Shown: in pieces, positions 50,748-60,017 of the stretch | Numbering within the stretch: position 1 is the first letter of the stretch | Layout of the letters: each line of letters starts with the position of its first letter | NCBI GenBank assembly: GCA_934490165.1 | Contig: CAKSTB010000012.1 | Coordinates: 28,651 to 92,650, forward strand | DNA from: an uncultured Ruminiclostridium sp. | GTDB lineage: Bacteria; Bacillota; Clostridia; Oscillospirales; Ruminococcaceae | Direction of reading: 5' to 3' | DNA: 64,000 nucleotides | Translations under genes and position numbers: made by a program | The notes under the pieces: model-generated | What the model was told of the DNA's origin: nothing | Databases searched by the model: none | What the model saw: the letters and a program-made list of their open reading frames with translations, nothing else

Positions 50748-51545
50748 TTACTTCTTTGCAAGCTCGTATGCTCTTGCCGTGCAAGCCTTACAGCACTCAT
50801 CGACCGTATCTGTGAGCTTGCCCTCATACAGCTTGTCAAGACCTGCGATAGTCGTTCCTCCGGGGGAAGAAACCTGCTTTATAAGCTCGTCTACCGTCAT
50901 ACCCGAATCTGTGAGCATCTTTGCAGAGCCTACAAGCGACTGTGCAAACAGCTTGAGAGCCGCGTCGGCATCAATATCAACGCTCTTTGCGTAATCTACA
51001 AAGCCCTTTGCATAAAGATAGATAAAAGCGGGAGAGCTGCCGTTTATCGCGATTATCTCTTTCATCTTGTTTATCGGCACTTCTTCAGCAATACCACAGC
51101 TTTCGATCACCGACTTTGCAAATGCAAATTCCTCATCGGTTACTCCGTCAGCTCTTGATATCGCACTTGCGCCGAGCCCGAGCATCATAGGAGTGTTCGG
51201 CATAACGAGCACTACCTTAGCGTTCGGTATTGTATGACTGCGGATAAAGTCCTCGGATATTCCCGCACAGATTGAAATAATGACCTTATCATGCGTTACT
51301 TCACCGGCGATAGTATCAAGCACACCGCCGAGCACCTGCGGCTTTACCGCAAGCAATATGTAATCGCACTTTTTAACAAGCTCGCATTCGCTCTCACAGG
51401 GCTTTACTCCGAATGCCGAAAGCGCTTCAAGCTTTGCCGTATCCTTATCATACGCCGAAACACTTACCTGCATATCAGATGAGCAGATGCCGCGCATTAT
51501 CGCACTGCCCATATTGCCTGCGCCTAAAAATCCAAGTTCAGTCAT
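50748..51545 (-). CDS. proC: Pyrroline-5-carboxylate reductase
   Basis: 265-residue NAD(P)H-dependent enzyme completing proline synthesis. The N-terminal Rossmann motif LGFLGAGNMGSAIMRG is at 4-19, AVKPQVL near 67, VMPNTPMMLGLGAS near 115, and the C-terminal signature VSSPGGTTIAGLDKLYEG near 220. Standard length. It lies 21 bases downstream of folT and is the last gene of the minus-strand run. Confidence 0.96.
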   Translation of the reverse strand: MTELGFLGAGNMGSAIMRGICSSDMQVSVSAYDKDTAKLEALSAFGVKPCESECELVKKCDYILLAVKPQVLGGVLDTIAGEVTHDKVIISICAGISEDFIRSHTIPNAKVVLVMPNTPMMLGLGASAISRADGVTDEEFAFAKSVIESCGIAEEVPINKMKEIIAINGSSPAFIYLYAKGFVDYAKSVDIDADAALKLFAQSLVGSAKMLTDSGMTVDELIKQVSSPGGTTIAGLDKLYEGKLTDTVDECCKACTARAYELAKK

Positions 51546-51566
51546 ACTATATCCTCTTTTCTTGTA

Positions 51567-52193
51567 TCAAGCCGAACGCTTTTCTCTGAATGCGGCACGG
51601 TATGCCACCATAACAGGATAAAGCACCAATAGAAGTATGAATACTTCGATCGGGAGCATTACCGCATTCTTTACTATTCGTGTCGATATCTTGACCCAGA
51701 ACACCTCAGGTGCAAAATAACCCATAATCACCATTGCGATTGTATTCATAAATACATTGCAGACAAGATTTACCGTAAATTTTGCCATAAATATTCTGAA
51801 TACCTGCACACCGTTTGTCTTAAGCCCGCTTAAAAATGCCGATTTGCTTGAAAAATCAAGCTTAACCGGATTAAGCCCGTACAGGAATATTCCGAATATA
51901 ACCGCACCTGTCACTTCAACAAGTGTGAATATCGGTGAAAACGCACCTGTAGGCTTTACCAGAAAGCCGAGCAGATCGGTAACCGTTCCCGCGATACCGG
52001 CAACTACAGGACCATACAGCATACCTATAGCCGCAAGACCGACAAACGCAAAACTGATTTTCAGCGTTTCGCTCGGCATTATCATTACAAATTTCAGTGC
52101 TATCGAAATACCGATAAGAAGTGCCGTTACGGTAAGGCAACGAATAGATTTCAGTTCCTCGAACGACTTTTTAAAATTATGAAAAAACGCCAT
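51567..52193 (-). CDS. folT: Folate-specific ECF transporter S component
   Basis: 208-residue membrane protein with about six hydrophobic segments, the substrate-binding subunit of an energy-coupling-factor vitamin transporter. The segment KISFAFVGLAAIGMLYGPVVAGIAGTVTDLLGFLVKP (near 45-80) is typical of the FolT group. It is preceded by a tetrahydrofolate-type riboswitch, which strongly supports folate as the ligand. GAGGAGG lies before the ATG. The shared EcfA/A'/T module is not in this window. Confidence 0.88.
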   Translation of the reverse strand: MAFFHNFKKSFEELKSIRCLTVTALLIGISIALKFVMIMPSETLKISFAFVGLAAIGMLYGPVVAGIAGTVTDLLGFLVKPTGAFSPIFTLVEVTGAVIFGIFLYGLNPVKLDFSSKSAFLSGLKTNGVQVFRIFMAKFTVNLVCNVFMNTIAMVIMGYFAPEVFWVKISTRIVKNAVMLPIEVFILLLVLYPVMVAYRAAFREKRSA

Positions 52194-52266
52194 ATTTACC
52201 TCCTCAATGACGCAAGCTTACGCAATCGCATAATGTGGGATAAATACGGCGATTATCTCTTATATG

Positions 52267-52367
52267 CAACAGCGAGATGCGGAAAACGCACCGCCACCTT
52301 GTGGTGTTCGTCCTGAGGACAACTCCCCGTCCCTCAGGCACTTTACGCACGTTAACCTACTCTGTCG
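52267..52367 (-). ncRNA. Tetrahydrofolate (THF) riboswitch
   Basis: On the minus strand the leader of folT shows the conserved blocks of the THF riboswitch in order: ACAGAGTAGG, CGTAAAGTG, GAGGGACGGGGAGTTGTCCTC, GGACGAA, a CACCACAAGGTGGCGGTG arm, and the closing CCGCATCTCGCTGT. The outer helix pairs ACAG with CTGT. It lies about 74 bases upstream of the folT ATG. In related organisms this element represses folT when THF is abundant. Confidence 0.88.
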
Positions 52368-52430
52368 GCTGTACCGCCAAAAAACGATACAGTCTTTATA
52401 TAACGGAAAGCCCGTTACTGCCTTTTTTAA

Positions 52431-53390
52431 TCAGAAGCTGATCTCATTAGCGATCTCGTACAGATCGTGAGGGAATTCCTTCTTCATCTTGAGTGCTTCC
52501 TGAATGTCATAGTCTACGACTTCATTGTGCTGAAGACCTACAACACGGTTGCCGATACCCTTTGAAAGGAGATCTACTGCATAATAGCCGAGTTCGCTTG
52601 CCGCTACTCTGTCCTGAACTGTGGGGCTGCCGCCTCTCTGAACGTGACCGAGAATTGTAGCACGGCTCTCAACGCCTGTAGCCTGCTCAATTTCCTTTGC
52701 AAGCTGTTCACTGCCGCCGATACCCTCGGCAACGATAACGATGAAGTGGTGCTTACCGCTCTTCTGTCCTGCGATTATCTTTGCGATAACATCGTTTACC
52801 GTGTAGGGCTCTTCCTTAGTGATGATATATGTTGCACCACAGGCAATACCTGCATTGAGTGCAATGTAGCCTGCATTTCTGCCCATAACCTCAACTACAG
52901 AACATCTGTCGTGTGACTGTGCTGTATCACGCAGTTTGTCAACCATCTCAACAACTGTGTTCATAGCTGTGTCATAACCGATCGTGTACTCGGTCATAGA
53001 AATATCGTTATCTATTGTGCCGGGAACGCCTATGCTCAGGATGCCTCTTGCAGAAAGGTCAGCCGCACCTCTGAACGAGCCGTCGCCGCCTACAACAACA
53101 AGACCCTCAATACCGTTCTCTTCACAGGTCTTCTTAGCCTTCTGAAGACCCTCTTCATATCTGAATTCCGCACATCTTGCCGTGTAAAGCATTGTGCCGC
53201 CTCTCTGAATTATATCAGATACGCTTCTTGCATCAAGAGGAACAATATCGCCGTTGATAAGTCCGTTGTATCCTCTGCGAACACCTACGACTTCCATTCC
53301 CTTTGAAATAGCAGCTCTTGTTACCGCACGGATAACGGCATTCATGCCCGGTGCGTCGCCGCCGCTTGTTAAAACGCCAATCTTTTTCAT
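52431..53390 (-). CDS. pfkA: ATP-dependent 6-phosphofructokinase
   Basis: 319-residue glycolytic enzyme phosphorylating fructose 6-phosphate. The N-terminal GVLTSGGDAPGMNAVIRAV is at 4-22, RRGYNGL near 38, VVVGGDGSFRGA near 96, the catalytic GTIDNDI near 122, and HVQRGGSPT near 245. Length and motifs are those of the bacterial allosteric ATP form: a Gly after GGDG rather than Asp indicates ATP, not PPi. The start MKKIGVLTSGG at 53390 follows AAGGATG. dnaE-pfkA order is common in Firmicutes. Confidence 0.97.
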   Translation of the reverse strand: MKKIGVLTSGGDAPGMNAVIRAVTRAAISKGMEVVGVRRGYNGLINGDIVPLDARSVSDIIQRGGTMLYTARCAEFRYEEGLQKAKKTCEENGIEGLVVVGGDGSFRGAADLSARGILSIGVPGTIDNDISMTEYTIGYDTAMNTVVEMVDKLRDTAQSHDRCSVVEVMGRNAGYIALNAGIACGATYIITKEEPYTVNDVIAKIIAGQKSGKHHFIVIVAEGIGGSEQLAKEIEQATGVESRATILGHVQRGGSPTVQDRVAASELGYYAVDLLSKGIGNRVVGLQHNEVVDYDIQEALKMKKEFPHDLYEIANEISF

Positions 53391-53496
53391 AATATCGTAC
53401 ATCCTTCCTTAGAGGTCACCCTCCTAGATTATTTACACACATCTTAGTTTACTCCTAAAATGCAATTTAGTCAAGGGGTAAATTCATTTTTTCGAC

Positions 53497-56400
53497 TTAT
53501 TTTATAATTATATTGTTTTTGCCGCAAATCCCGCTCAATTTTTGTGTAAAATTACTGTTCAGATCAACGGATAAATTCGGCGGCAGTGTAACCGTTTCCC
53601 TTGTATCGTCAAAACATATCTTTGTAAGCGTACTGCCCTTGTTTGCTCTCAGCAATGCCTTGACCGCGGGTATATTCGTATCGCTCCGTGAAGTAAAGCG
53701 TATATACAGTGTCTTTTTCTCACCCTGCTTTGTATCGGGCTCTTTCATCGTTTTCTGAAGTTTTGCAAGATCCGGCTCGGTTATTACATTTATCAGTAAT
53801 TTCGGGTCGCCCTCGTCCTCAACGGAAACCGTGCCCTCAAAGGCATACACCTTTCCCGACTCGAGCATATCGGAATACTGCTCGTATAGCTTCGGGAACA
53901 CAAGGCATTCCATTTCGCCGCTCATATCCTCTATCACCGCAAAGCACATAGTCTTGTTTGACTTTGTGATATGCGCACGCTTTGAGGACAGCAATGCAAC
54001 GACCTTTACGCTTTGCTTGTCCTTCGGGTGTTCTAATATATTGCCTATATTGATATACCCACAGCTTCTCGCAAGTCTGTAGTACGGCTCGGCAGGGTGT
54101 CCGGAAATATATATACCGAGCATCTCCTTTTCAAGTGACAACAGTTGCGCCGCCGAGTATTCGTCTGTCGGCTGTATCTGAAAATGAGATGCATCTGCAT
54201 TGTCACTGTCGCCGAACAAGTCCATCTGACCCTCAAGGTCATGCCGCTGTGAGAGCGCGTCAAGCATAAGCTCAAACGACATCATCATTTCACGGCGGTT
54301 GTTTCCCAGTCCGTCAAGCGCACCGCTTTTAATAAGCGATTCGAGCGCACGCTTGTTCATATTCTTGTCCGACATTCTGTCGCAGAAGTCAAACAGCGAT
54401 TTAAACGGGCGTTTATTTCTCTCCTCTATGATATCGGCTATCATATTTGCTCCGACATTCCTTATTGCGAGCATACCGAAGCGTATGCCGTCCTTTTCGC
54501 ATGAGAAGCCTGTTTCACTGTAGTTGACATGAGGCGGGAGCAGTTTCAGCCCGTGCTGTGCAAGGTCGCCTATATATTCCGCGGTCTTTCCGCCCCAGCC
54601 GATAACGCTTGTAAGCAGTGCAACCATATATTCCTTGTAATAATGACACCTGAGATAAGCCGTTCGGTATGCGAGAAGCGAATATGCCGCCGCGTGTGAT
54701 TTATTGAACGCATAGCTTGCAAAGCTCATCATATCGTCAAATATCTCCTCTGCTACCTGCCTGTCAACGTTGTTTTTGACAGTGCCCTCAACGAAAGTCG
54801 CACGCTCCTTTTCCATGACCTCGGGCTTTTTTTTAGCCATAGCTCTGCGGACAATATCCGCTCTGCCGAATGAATATCCCGCAAGCACGCGACATATCAT
54901 CATTACCTGCTCCTGATACACAATACAGCCGTAGGTCACATCAAGTATATTCTTTAAAAGCGGGTGCTTGTAGCGTATCTTTTCGGGGTGACGGCGATTT
55001 TCAAGATATGTCGGGATAGAGTCCATAGGACCGGGACGATACAGCGACAGCGCCGCGGTAAGATCCTCTATTGAACGCGGCTTCATACGCGATAAAAGCG
55101 AGGTCATACCCGCACTTTCAAACTGGAATATGCCGAGCGTACCGCCTGATGACATCATATCATAGGTCGCGCTGTCGTTTTCGGGTATCTTTTCTATATC
55201 AAAATCGGGGTCGTTTTTTTGTACAAGCTTACAGCAGTCCTGTATAACAGTCAGATAACGCAATCCGAGAAAGTCCATCTTCAGCAGTCCGAGCCGCTCT
55301 ATGGTGGTCATTGTGTACTGCGTCATAACTTCGCCCTCGCCGTTTCTGTACAGCGGTACATAGTCGGCTACAGGGTCACGCGTTATAACTATACCTGCGG
55401 CGTGTATTGAGGTGTTTCGTGCCATGCCCTCTATCTTTTTGGCGGTTTCGATAAGCAGGCTTACCTCGTTATCCGACGAAGCAAGCTTAACAAGCTCCTT
55501 TTCGCTTTTCAGCGCGCCGTCAATGGTTGAGTGCATAGACATAGGGATAAGCTTTGCAACGGTATCGACCTTATTGTACGGCAACCCCATTGCTCTGCCT
55601 GCGTCACGGATAGCACCCCTCGCCGCCATTGTACCGAACGTGATTATCTGCGCCACATGATCCCTGCCGTACTTTCTGACAACGTAATCAATTACCTCCT
55701 GCCGTCTTATATAGCAAAAGTCCACATCAAAATCAGGCATGGTCACACGTTCGGGATTTAAGAAACGCTCGAACAGCAGATTAAAGCGTATCGGGTCGAT
55801 ATCGGTTATTCCGAGGCAGTATGCGCAGACGCTTCCCGCACCCGAGCCTCTGCCCGGACCTACTGCAATGCCATTCCTCTTCGCATAGCCTATAAAATCG
55901 GCTACTATCAGGAAATAGTCTATAAAGCCCATTTTCTTTATAACCGACATTTCGTATTCCGCGCGGTCGGATATTTCTTTCGGCACGGGATCGCCGTAAC
56001 GCTTTACAAGTCCTTTTCTCACCTGTTCGGTAAAATATATTTCGTTGTTCTCATACCCCTCTGCCTTGAAATACGGCAGAATTGTATGACCGAACGTGAA
56101 TGTCACATTGCACTTTTCAGCTATCTTTACGGTATTGTCATACGCCGACTGCGGAAAGCCGAGCTCTTTCATCTCGTCCTCACTTTTGATGTAAAACTCG
56201 TCTGTCGGAAACTGCATATCGCTCTTGTCGTTAAGCGTTGTGTTGGTCGCAATGCAGGTAAGCACGCGCTGTATATAGCTGTCGTCCTTTTCGACATAGT
56301 GCGCGTCATTGGTAGCGACAAGCTGTGTACCTGTATCCCTAGCCACGCGCAGAAGATACGGCAGGATACGCTCCTGCTCGCTTATGCCCTGGTTCTGGAG

Positions 56401-56919
56401 CTCTATATAGTAATCCTCACCGAATATATCCTTATATTCTTTGACAAGGCTTACAGCGTCCGCAAGTCTGCCGTCAAGCAACACCCTCGGAAGCTCTCCC
56501 GAAAGGCAGGCAGAAAGGCAGATAAGTCCGTCCGAATACCGTCTTAAAAGCTCCTTATCCACTCTCGGTTTATTGTAAAAACCCTCGGTATATCCGATAG
56601 TAACAAGCTTTGAAAGATTTTTATATCCCTCGTTATTTTTACACAGCAGTATAAGATGGTGCGGCTTCATATCAGCTTTTGTGCTCTTGTCAAAGCGTGT
56701 TCTCGGCGCAACATACACCTCACAGCCGATGATCGGTTTTATGCCGTTCTCAATACATTCGTTATAAAAATCGACACAGCCGTACATAACTCCGTGGTCG
56801 GTGAGCGCAACGGCAGTCTGTCCCATTTCCTTTATATGACGAACAAGCCCTCTTATACGGCAAGCGCCGTCAAGAAGGCTGTATTCACTATGAACGTGTA
56901 AATGTACAAATCCGCTCAC
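53497..56919 (-). CDS. dnaE: DNA polymerase III alpha subunit
   Basis: 1140-residue replicative polymerase of the DnaE type. The N-terminal PHP domain (FVHLHVHSEYSLLDGACRI, 4-22; ALTDHGVMYG) is followed by the polymerase core with the catalytic PDFDVDFC near 400 and GPGRGSGAGSVCAYCLGI near 350. An HhH region (SGALDGLGNNRREMM near 870) and an OB-fold (VKVVALLSSKRAHITKSNKTMCFAVIEDMSG, near 1000) complete it. It lies two bases after whiA. The Gram-positive PolC, if present, would be elsewhere. Confidence 0.98.
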   Translation of the reverse strand: MSGFVHLHVHSEYSLLDGACRIRGLVRHIKEMGQTAVALTDHGVMYGCVDFYNECIENGIKPIIGCEVYVAPRTRFDKSTKADMKPHHLILLCKNNEGYKNLSKLVTIGYTEGFYNKPRVDKELLRRYSDGLICLSACLSGELPRVLLDGRLADAVSLVKEYKDIFGEDYYIELQNQGISEQERILPYLLRVARDTGTQLVATNDAHYVEKDDSYIQRVLTCIATNTTLNDKSDMQFPTDEFYIKSEDEMKELGFPQSAYDNTVKIAEKCNVTFTFGHTILPYFKAEGYENNEIYFTEQVRKGLVKRYGDPVPKEISDRAEYEMSVIKKMGFIDYFLIVADFIGYAKRNGIAVGPGRGSGAGSVCAYCLGITDIDPIRFNLLFERFLNPERVTMPDFDVDFCYIRRQEVIDYVVRKYGRDHVAQIITFGTMAARGAIRDAGRAMGLPYNKVDTVAKLIPMSMHSTIDGALKSEKELVKLASSDNEVSLLIETAKKIEGMARNTSIHAAGIVITRDPVADYVPLYRNGEGEVMTQYTMTTIERLGLLKMDFLGLRYLTVIQDCCKLVQKNDPDFDIEKIPENDSATYDMMSSGGTLGIFQFESAGMTSLLSRMKPRSIEDLTAALSLYRPGPMDSIPTYLENRRHPEKIRYKHPLLKNILDVTYGCIVYQEQVMMICRVLAGYSFGRADIVRRAMAKKKPEVMEKERATFVEGTVKNNVDRQVAEEIFDDMMSFASYAFNKSHAAAYSLLAYRTAYLRCHYYKEYMVALLTSVIGWGGKTAEYIGDLAQHGLKLLPPHVNYSETGFSCEKDGIRFGMLAIRNVGANMIADIIEERNKRPFKSLFDFCDRMSDKNMNKRALESLIKSGALDGLGNNRREMMMSFELMLDALSQRHDLEGQMDLFGDSDNADASHFQIQPTDEYSAAQLLSLEKEMLGIYISGHPAEPYYRLARSCGYINIGNILEHPKDKQSVKVVALLSSKRAHITKSNKTMCFAVIEDMSGEMECLVFPKLYEQYSDMLESGKVYAFEGTVSVEDEGDPKLLINVITEPDLAKLQKTMKEPDTKQGEKKTLYIRFTSRSDTNIPAVKALLRANKGSTLTKICFDDTRETVTLPPNLSVDLNSNFTQKLSGICGKNNIIIK

Positions 56920-56921
56920 TT

Positions 56922-57785
56922 TTATTCTCCCCGATTTTCTTCTTTCCTCAGCGTATCGGCTATAAGGCTTATCTTTTTCAGCCTGTGGTTGACACCGCTC
57001 CTGCTTATCGGCGGTTCAAGCATTTTTCCGATATCGCTCAGTGACAATTCATGCGCGGCAAGGCGTATCCTTGCGACCTGCAACAGCTCGTCCGGCAGAT
57101 ACCCCTCTCCCTTTTTTTCAAATATGTAGTTTATGTCGTCTGCCTGCTTTTGTGCGGCGGCTATCGTCTTGTCAAGGTTTGCCGCTTCGCAGTTTACAGT
57201 GCGGTTCACATTGTTGCGCACTTCCTTATATATCTTGACATTCATTATCTCCATAGCCTGCATCATAGCGCCCATATAGGTCAGCATATCGGAGATTTTT
57301 TCGCTTTCTTTTATATACAGAAAGCTGCTTCCTCTGCGGCTTGACAGCTTTGCTCCCATTCCGTGCTCTTCTATAAGTGAAAGTATTTTTCTGCACTTGT
57401 CCTCATCGTGCAGAAAAAGCTCCAGCTGATAGCCCTTTTCGGGGTTTGCCACTATTCCGCATACAAGAAAAATTCCCCTGAGATACACGCCGAACGCGTC
57501 GTCACCCGAGCAGTCCGGAACAGGATAAGCATAGCTTTTGTCGGCAAGCGTCACCGTATACAGAGTTTTACCTCTGAAAGTGCTCTCGCCTGTATCATAT
57601 TCAACACCGACAGCCCCGAACGCATCTGCGATACAGTCTGCGGTTTTCTTGTTTTCCGTATTAAAAAAACAGCCGTCGCCGTCTTCCGTCATAGCAAATG
57701 CCGCACCCTTGGACAAAAGCTCAAGCTGTTTTCTGCTGTGTTCCGCCTTGCACAGCTCGTTTTTTACATCGGCGGCGAATGACAT
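56922..57785 (-). CDS. whiA: WhiA DNA-binding protein
   Basis: 287-residue LAGLIDADG-homing-endonuclease-derived regulator linked to cell division or sporulation. The N-terminal MSFAADVKNELCKAEH is characteristic, a LAGLIDADG-like core follows (AFGVYLRGIFLVCGIVANPEKGYQLEL near 90-120), and the C-terminal helix-turn-helix (LSLSDIGKMLEPPISRSGVNHRLKKISLIAD) is near 250-280. It overlaps none of its neighbours but lies 2 bases upstream of dnaE. In Firmicutes it usually follows yvcK, which is absent here. Confidence 0.96.
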   Translation of the reverse strand: MSFAADVKNELCKAEHSRKQLELLSKGAAFAMTEDGDGCFFNTENKKTADCIADAFGAVGVEYDTGESTFRGKTLYTVTLADKSYAYPVPDCSGDDAFGVYLRGIFLVCGIVANPEKGYQLELFLHDEDKCRKILSLIEEHGMGAKLSSRRGSSFLYIKESEKISDMLTYMGAMMQAMEIMNVKIYKEVRNNVNRTVNCEAANLDKTIAAAQKQADDINYIFEKKGEGYLPDELLQVARIRLAAHELSLSDIGKMLEPPISRSGVNHRLKKISLIADTLRKEENRGE

Positions 57786-57829
57786 TCGGATCGCTCCTTT
57801 ATTTTACTTTGCAAAATTACAATTTTATT

Positions 57830-58300
57830 TTACTCCGAGTATTGCTTTATTCTCAAAGGATAAAACTCCGCATAAAGCCGCTTTGTGCCCTGATATCTGT
57901 TACCGGATACATTCTTTATGCCGTATATCTCCTTTATACTGTACGGCAGATTGAAGAGTGACGCTCTCGTTGCTATTACATAATAATTATCGGTATTCTT
58001 TACAGCTCTTGCAAAGTCCTCCGATGCCACAAACTTATCGCCCTCGTCTATGAACACGATACTGTCGTGTATCATCGCAAGGTTTTCCTGCCAACGTATG
58101 CCTGTAAGCACTGTACACTGTTTTTTACTCTGCACCGTAACACCGCTTGCTTCGCCGTTTTCCTGATATGCCGCTATCATATCTATAAGCGTAGTTTTTC
58201 CTGTTGCGCTGTCGCCGCGCAATACGGTAATATTTCGTAATACAGTAAACTTATACTGTATGCGGCGGCTTTTTACGGTGATATCATACTTTCCTTTCAT
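57830..58300 (-). CDS. P-loop ATPase paired with DUF4869 protein
   Basis: 156 residues. An N-terminal strand pair (YDITVKSRRIQYKFTVLRNITVLRG) leads to Walker A GDSATGKTTL (near 29-38) and Walker B SIVFIDEGDKF (near 80-90). The protein is short, with no obvious lid or ABC signature. It looks like an ABC/AAA-derived nucleotide switch that may regulate or be partnered by the DUF4869 protein encoded 12 bases upstream. Similar pairs occur in other Clostridia to my knowledge. Function unknown. Confidence 0.72.
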   Translation of the reverse strand: MKGKYDITVKSRRIQYKFTVLRNITVLRGDSATGKTTLIDMIAAYQENGEASGVTVQSKKQCTVLTGIRWQENLAMIHDSIVFIDEGDKFVASEDFARAVKNTDNYYVIATRASLFNLPYSIKEIYGIKNVSGNRYQGTKRLYAEFYPLRIKQYSE

Positions 58301-58312
58301 TGCTTCACCGCC

Positions 58313-58780
58313 TTACAGATACATTCCTGCATTCAGCACATATTCTTTCATATTATGAACAGTCTTACCGTTATTGAGTATCTTTATCTCAAACGGCTTA
58401 TCACCGAAATCCATAATATGCCTGAGATTTATAATTATATCCCTGTCGGCTTTCTGCGCTATTTTCAGTATCCATTTTGCACAGTTGTCACCGCAGGTCG
58501 AGGCATTGAAAATTTTTGTATCATCGTGACGGATAAGCAGCAGTGTTTTAAGCCCGCCCGAGATCTTTGTTACGGGAATAATGCCCAGAGCCTTGCTGTC
58601 TACAGCATTTGAGCTCAGCACCACAGCCTTGTCCACACTCTTTATCATTTTGACCGAAAGCTCATCGGTAAGCCAGTTGTCAAGATATGTGTTATCAAAA
58701 TACATACTCGTGTTATAGACGTATTTCTTTTCCATATCTTCGGGCATTTCCCCGAAAATAATACACAGCATACCGTTCAC
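58313..58780 (-). CDS. DUF4869 protein
   Basis: 155 residues recognised as DUF4869 from MLCIIFGEMPEDM, YNTSMYFDNTYLDNWLTDELSVKMIKSVDKAVV, and the Cys-bearing FNASTCGDNCAKWILKIAQKADRDIIINLRHIMDFGDKPFEIKI block. No catalytic residues can be assigned. It forms a pair with the P-loop protein downstream and is located between rapZ and whiA, where yvcK normally sits. GAGGTG precedes the ATG. Confidence 0.75.
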   Translation of the reverse strand: MNGMLCIIFGEMPEDMEKKYVYNTSMYFDNTYLDNWLTDELSVKMIKSVDKAVVLSSNAVDSKALGIIPVTKISGGLKTLLLIRHDDTKIFNASTCGDNCAKWILKIAQKADRDIIINLRHIMDFGDKPFEIKILNNGKTVHNMKEYVLNAGMYL

Positions 58781-58804
58781 CTCCGCTGAAATTTACTCTT
58801 CCCT

Positions 58805-59674
58805 CTACTTCTTATCCTTATTTACATCTCTGTGAAGCACCCTTGCTTTAAGGTGATTTTTACTGAGATGCTCGCACATATTCTCCGCAAATGTTGCGCT
58901 GCGGTGCTTGCCGCCCGTACAGCCGAAAGCTATGACAAGCTGGCTCTTGCCCTCGTGCAGATACTGCGGGATAAGAAAATCAATAAGATCAAAAAGCTTT
59001 GCCTGTAAGGTCTGTGAGCTTTCAAACCCCATCACATAGTCCCTGACCTCTTTATCAAGCCCGGTCTTTTCCTTAAGCTCGGGTATGTAGTAGGGATTAG
59101 GCAGACAGCGCACATCAAAAACAAGATCAGCTTCATTCGGTACACCGTACTTGAAGCCGAATGAGATACAGCTTATAGTCATACTGTCAGACGGCGTATC
59201 AAGAAATATGTTACGCACATTTTCCTTGAGTGTAGAGGTTGACATAAGGCTTGTATCAATATAGTAATCAGCCTGTTCATGCAACGGCTCAAGTATCTCT
59301 CTTTCGATGTCTATAGCCTTGTCGATATCGCCGTCAGCCACATCAAACAGCGGATGCTTGCGGCGTGTTTCCCTGTATCTCTGCTTTACGACATGGTGGT
59401 TTGCGTCAACATATAAAAGCTTCACGTCAAGTCCGCGCTTTTTAAGCTCTTTGATAGTATCGCTGAGATTAAGGAACATAGTTCCGCCGCGGATATCCGT
59501 AACTATAGCTACCTTTGATATATCCTCGTTTTCTTCGCATATCTCGGCAAATTTCGGTATCAGCTGGGGCGGCATATTATCTATACAGAAATAGCCGATA
59601 TCCTCCATAAAGTTTGCCGCACATGATTTTCCCGCACCCGAAATTCCCGTTACTATAACAAATTCGGTTTTCAT
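58805..59674 (-). CDS. rapZ: RapZ (YvcJ) nucleotide-binding protein
   Basis: 289-residue P-loop GTP/ATP-binding protein. The N-terminal EFVIVTGISGAGKSCAANFMEDIGYFCIDNMPPQLI is the YvcJ/RapZ signature with Walker A GISGAGKS. The C-terminal domain has FGFKYGVPNEADLVFDVRCLPNPY near 185 and FGCTGGKHRSATFAENM near 262. In Escherichia coli RapZ controls glucosamine-6-phosphate synthase; in Bacillus YvcJ affects competence. The start at 59674 follows AAAGGA. It precedes the DUF4869 gene by 24 bases. Confidence 0.95.
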   Translation of the reverse strand: MKTEFVIVTGISGAGKSCAANFMEDIGYFCIDNMPPQLIPKFAEICEENEDISKVAIVTDIRGGTMFLNLSDTIKELKKRGLDVKLLYVDANHHVVKQRYRETRRKHPLFDVADGDIDKAIDIEREILEPLHEQADYYIDTSLMSTSTLKENVRNIFLDTPSDSMTISCISFGFKYGVPNEADLVFDVRCLPNPYYIPELKEKTGLDKEVRDYVMGFESSQTLQAKLFDLIDFLIPQYLHEGKSQLVIAFGCTGGKHRSATFAENMCEHLSKNHLKARVLHRDVNKDKK

Positions 59675-60017
59675 TTGTGTTCCTTTCCCTGCGCACATTT
59701 ATCTATTTAATGAATGATGAATAATGAAAAATGAATAATTCTGGTGTGCCGTTTTGTTTGCTTACCCGGATAACTCTTGATAAACCATAAGCTTATCAGC
59801 TTGTAGAAAAAGTCTGTTTTTGAAATAAACTTCTGATTTATTATCCCTATCCCCAAACCCCTTTCCCCCGGAAAGGGGCTATATTACTGGGGCTACCGCC
59901 CCTAGTCCCTGTTGGGGGCTACGCCCCTCAACCCCATTTTTAACAACGATAGAGGTTTTTCGACAGTCTGAAGCTTTTCTCACCCGATACATATATCTCA
60001 GGCACTTATTAAAATTT
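59675..60017. repeat. Intergenic region with GC-rich palindromic repeats
   Basis: 343 bases without a gene between murB and rapZ. The left part is AT-rich with ATGAATAATGAAAAATG-type tandem words. From about 59850 to 59945 there are several G/C palindromes: CCCCTTTCCCCCGGAAAGGGG, TGGGGCTACCGCCCC, TTGGGGGCTACGCCCCTCAA, ending in ATTTTT. The unit resembles dispersed intergenic repeats of gut Firmicutes and may act as a terminator. Confidence 0.5.
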
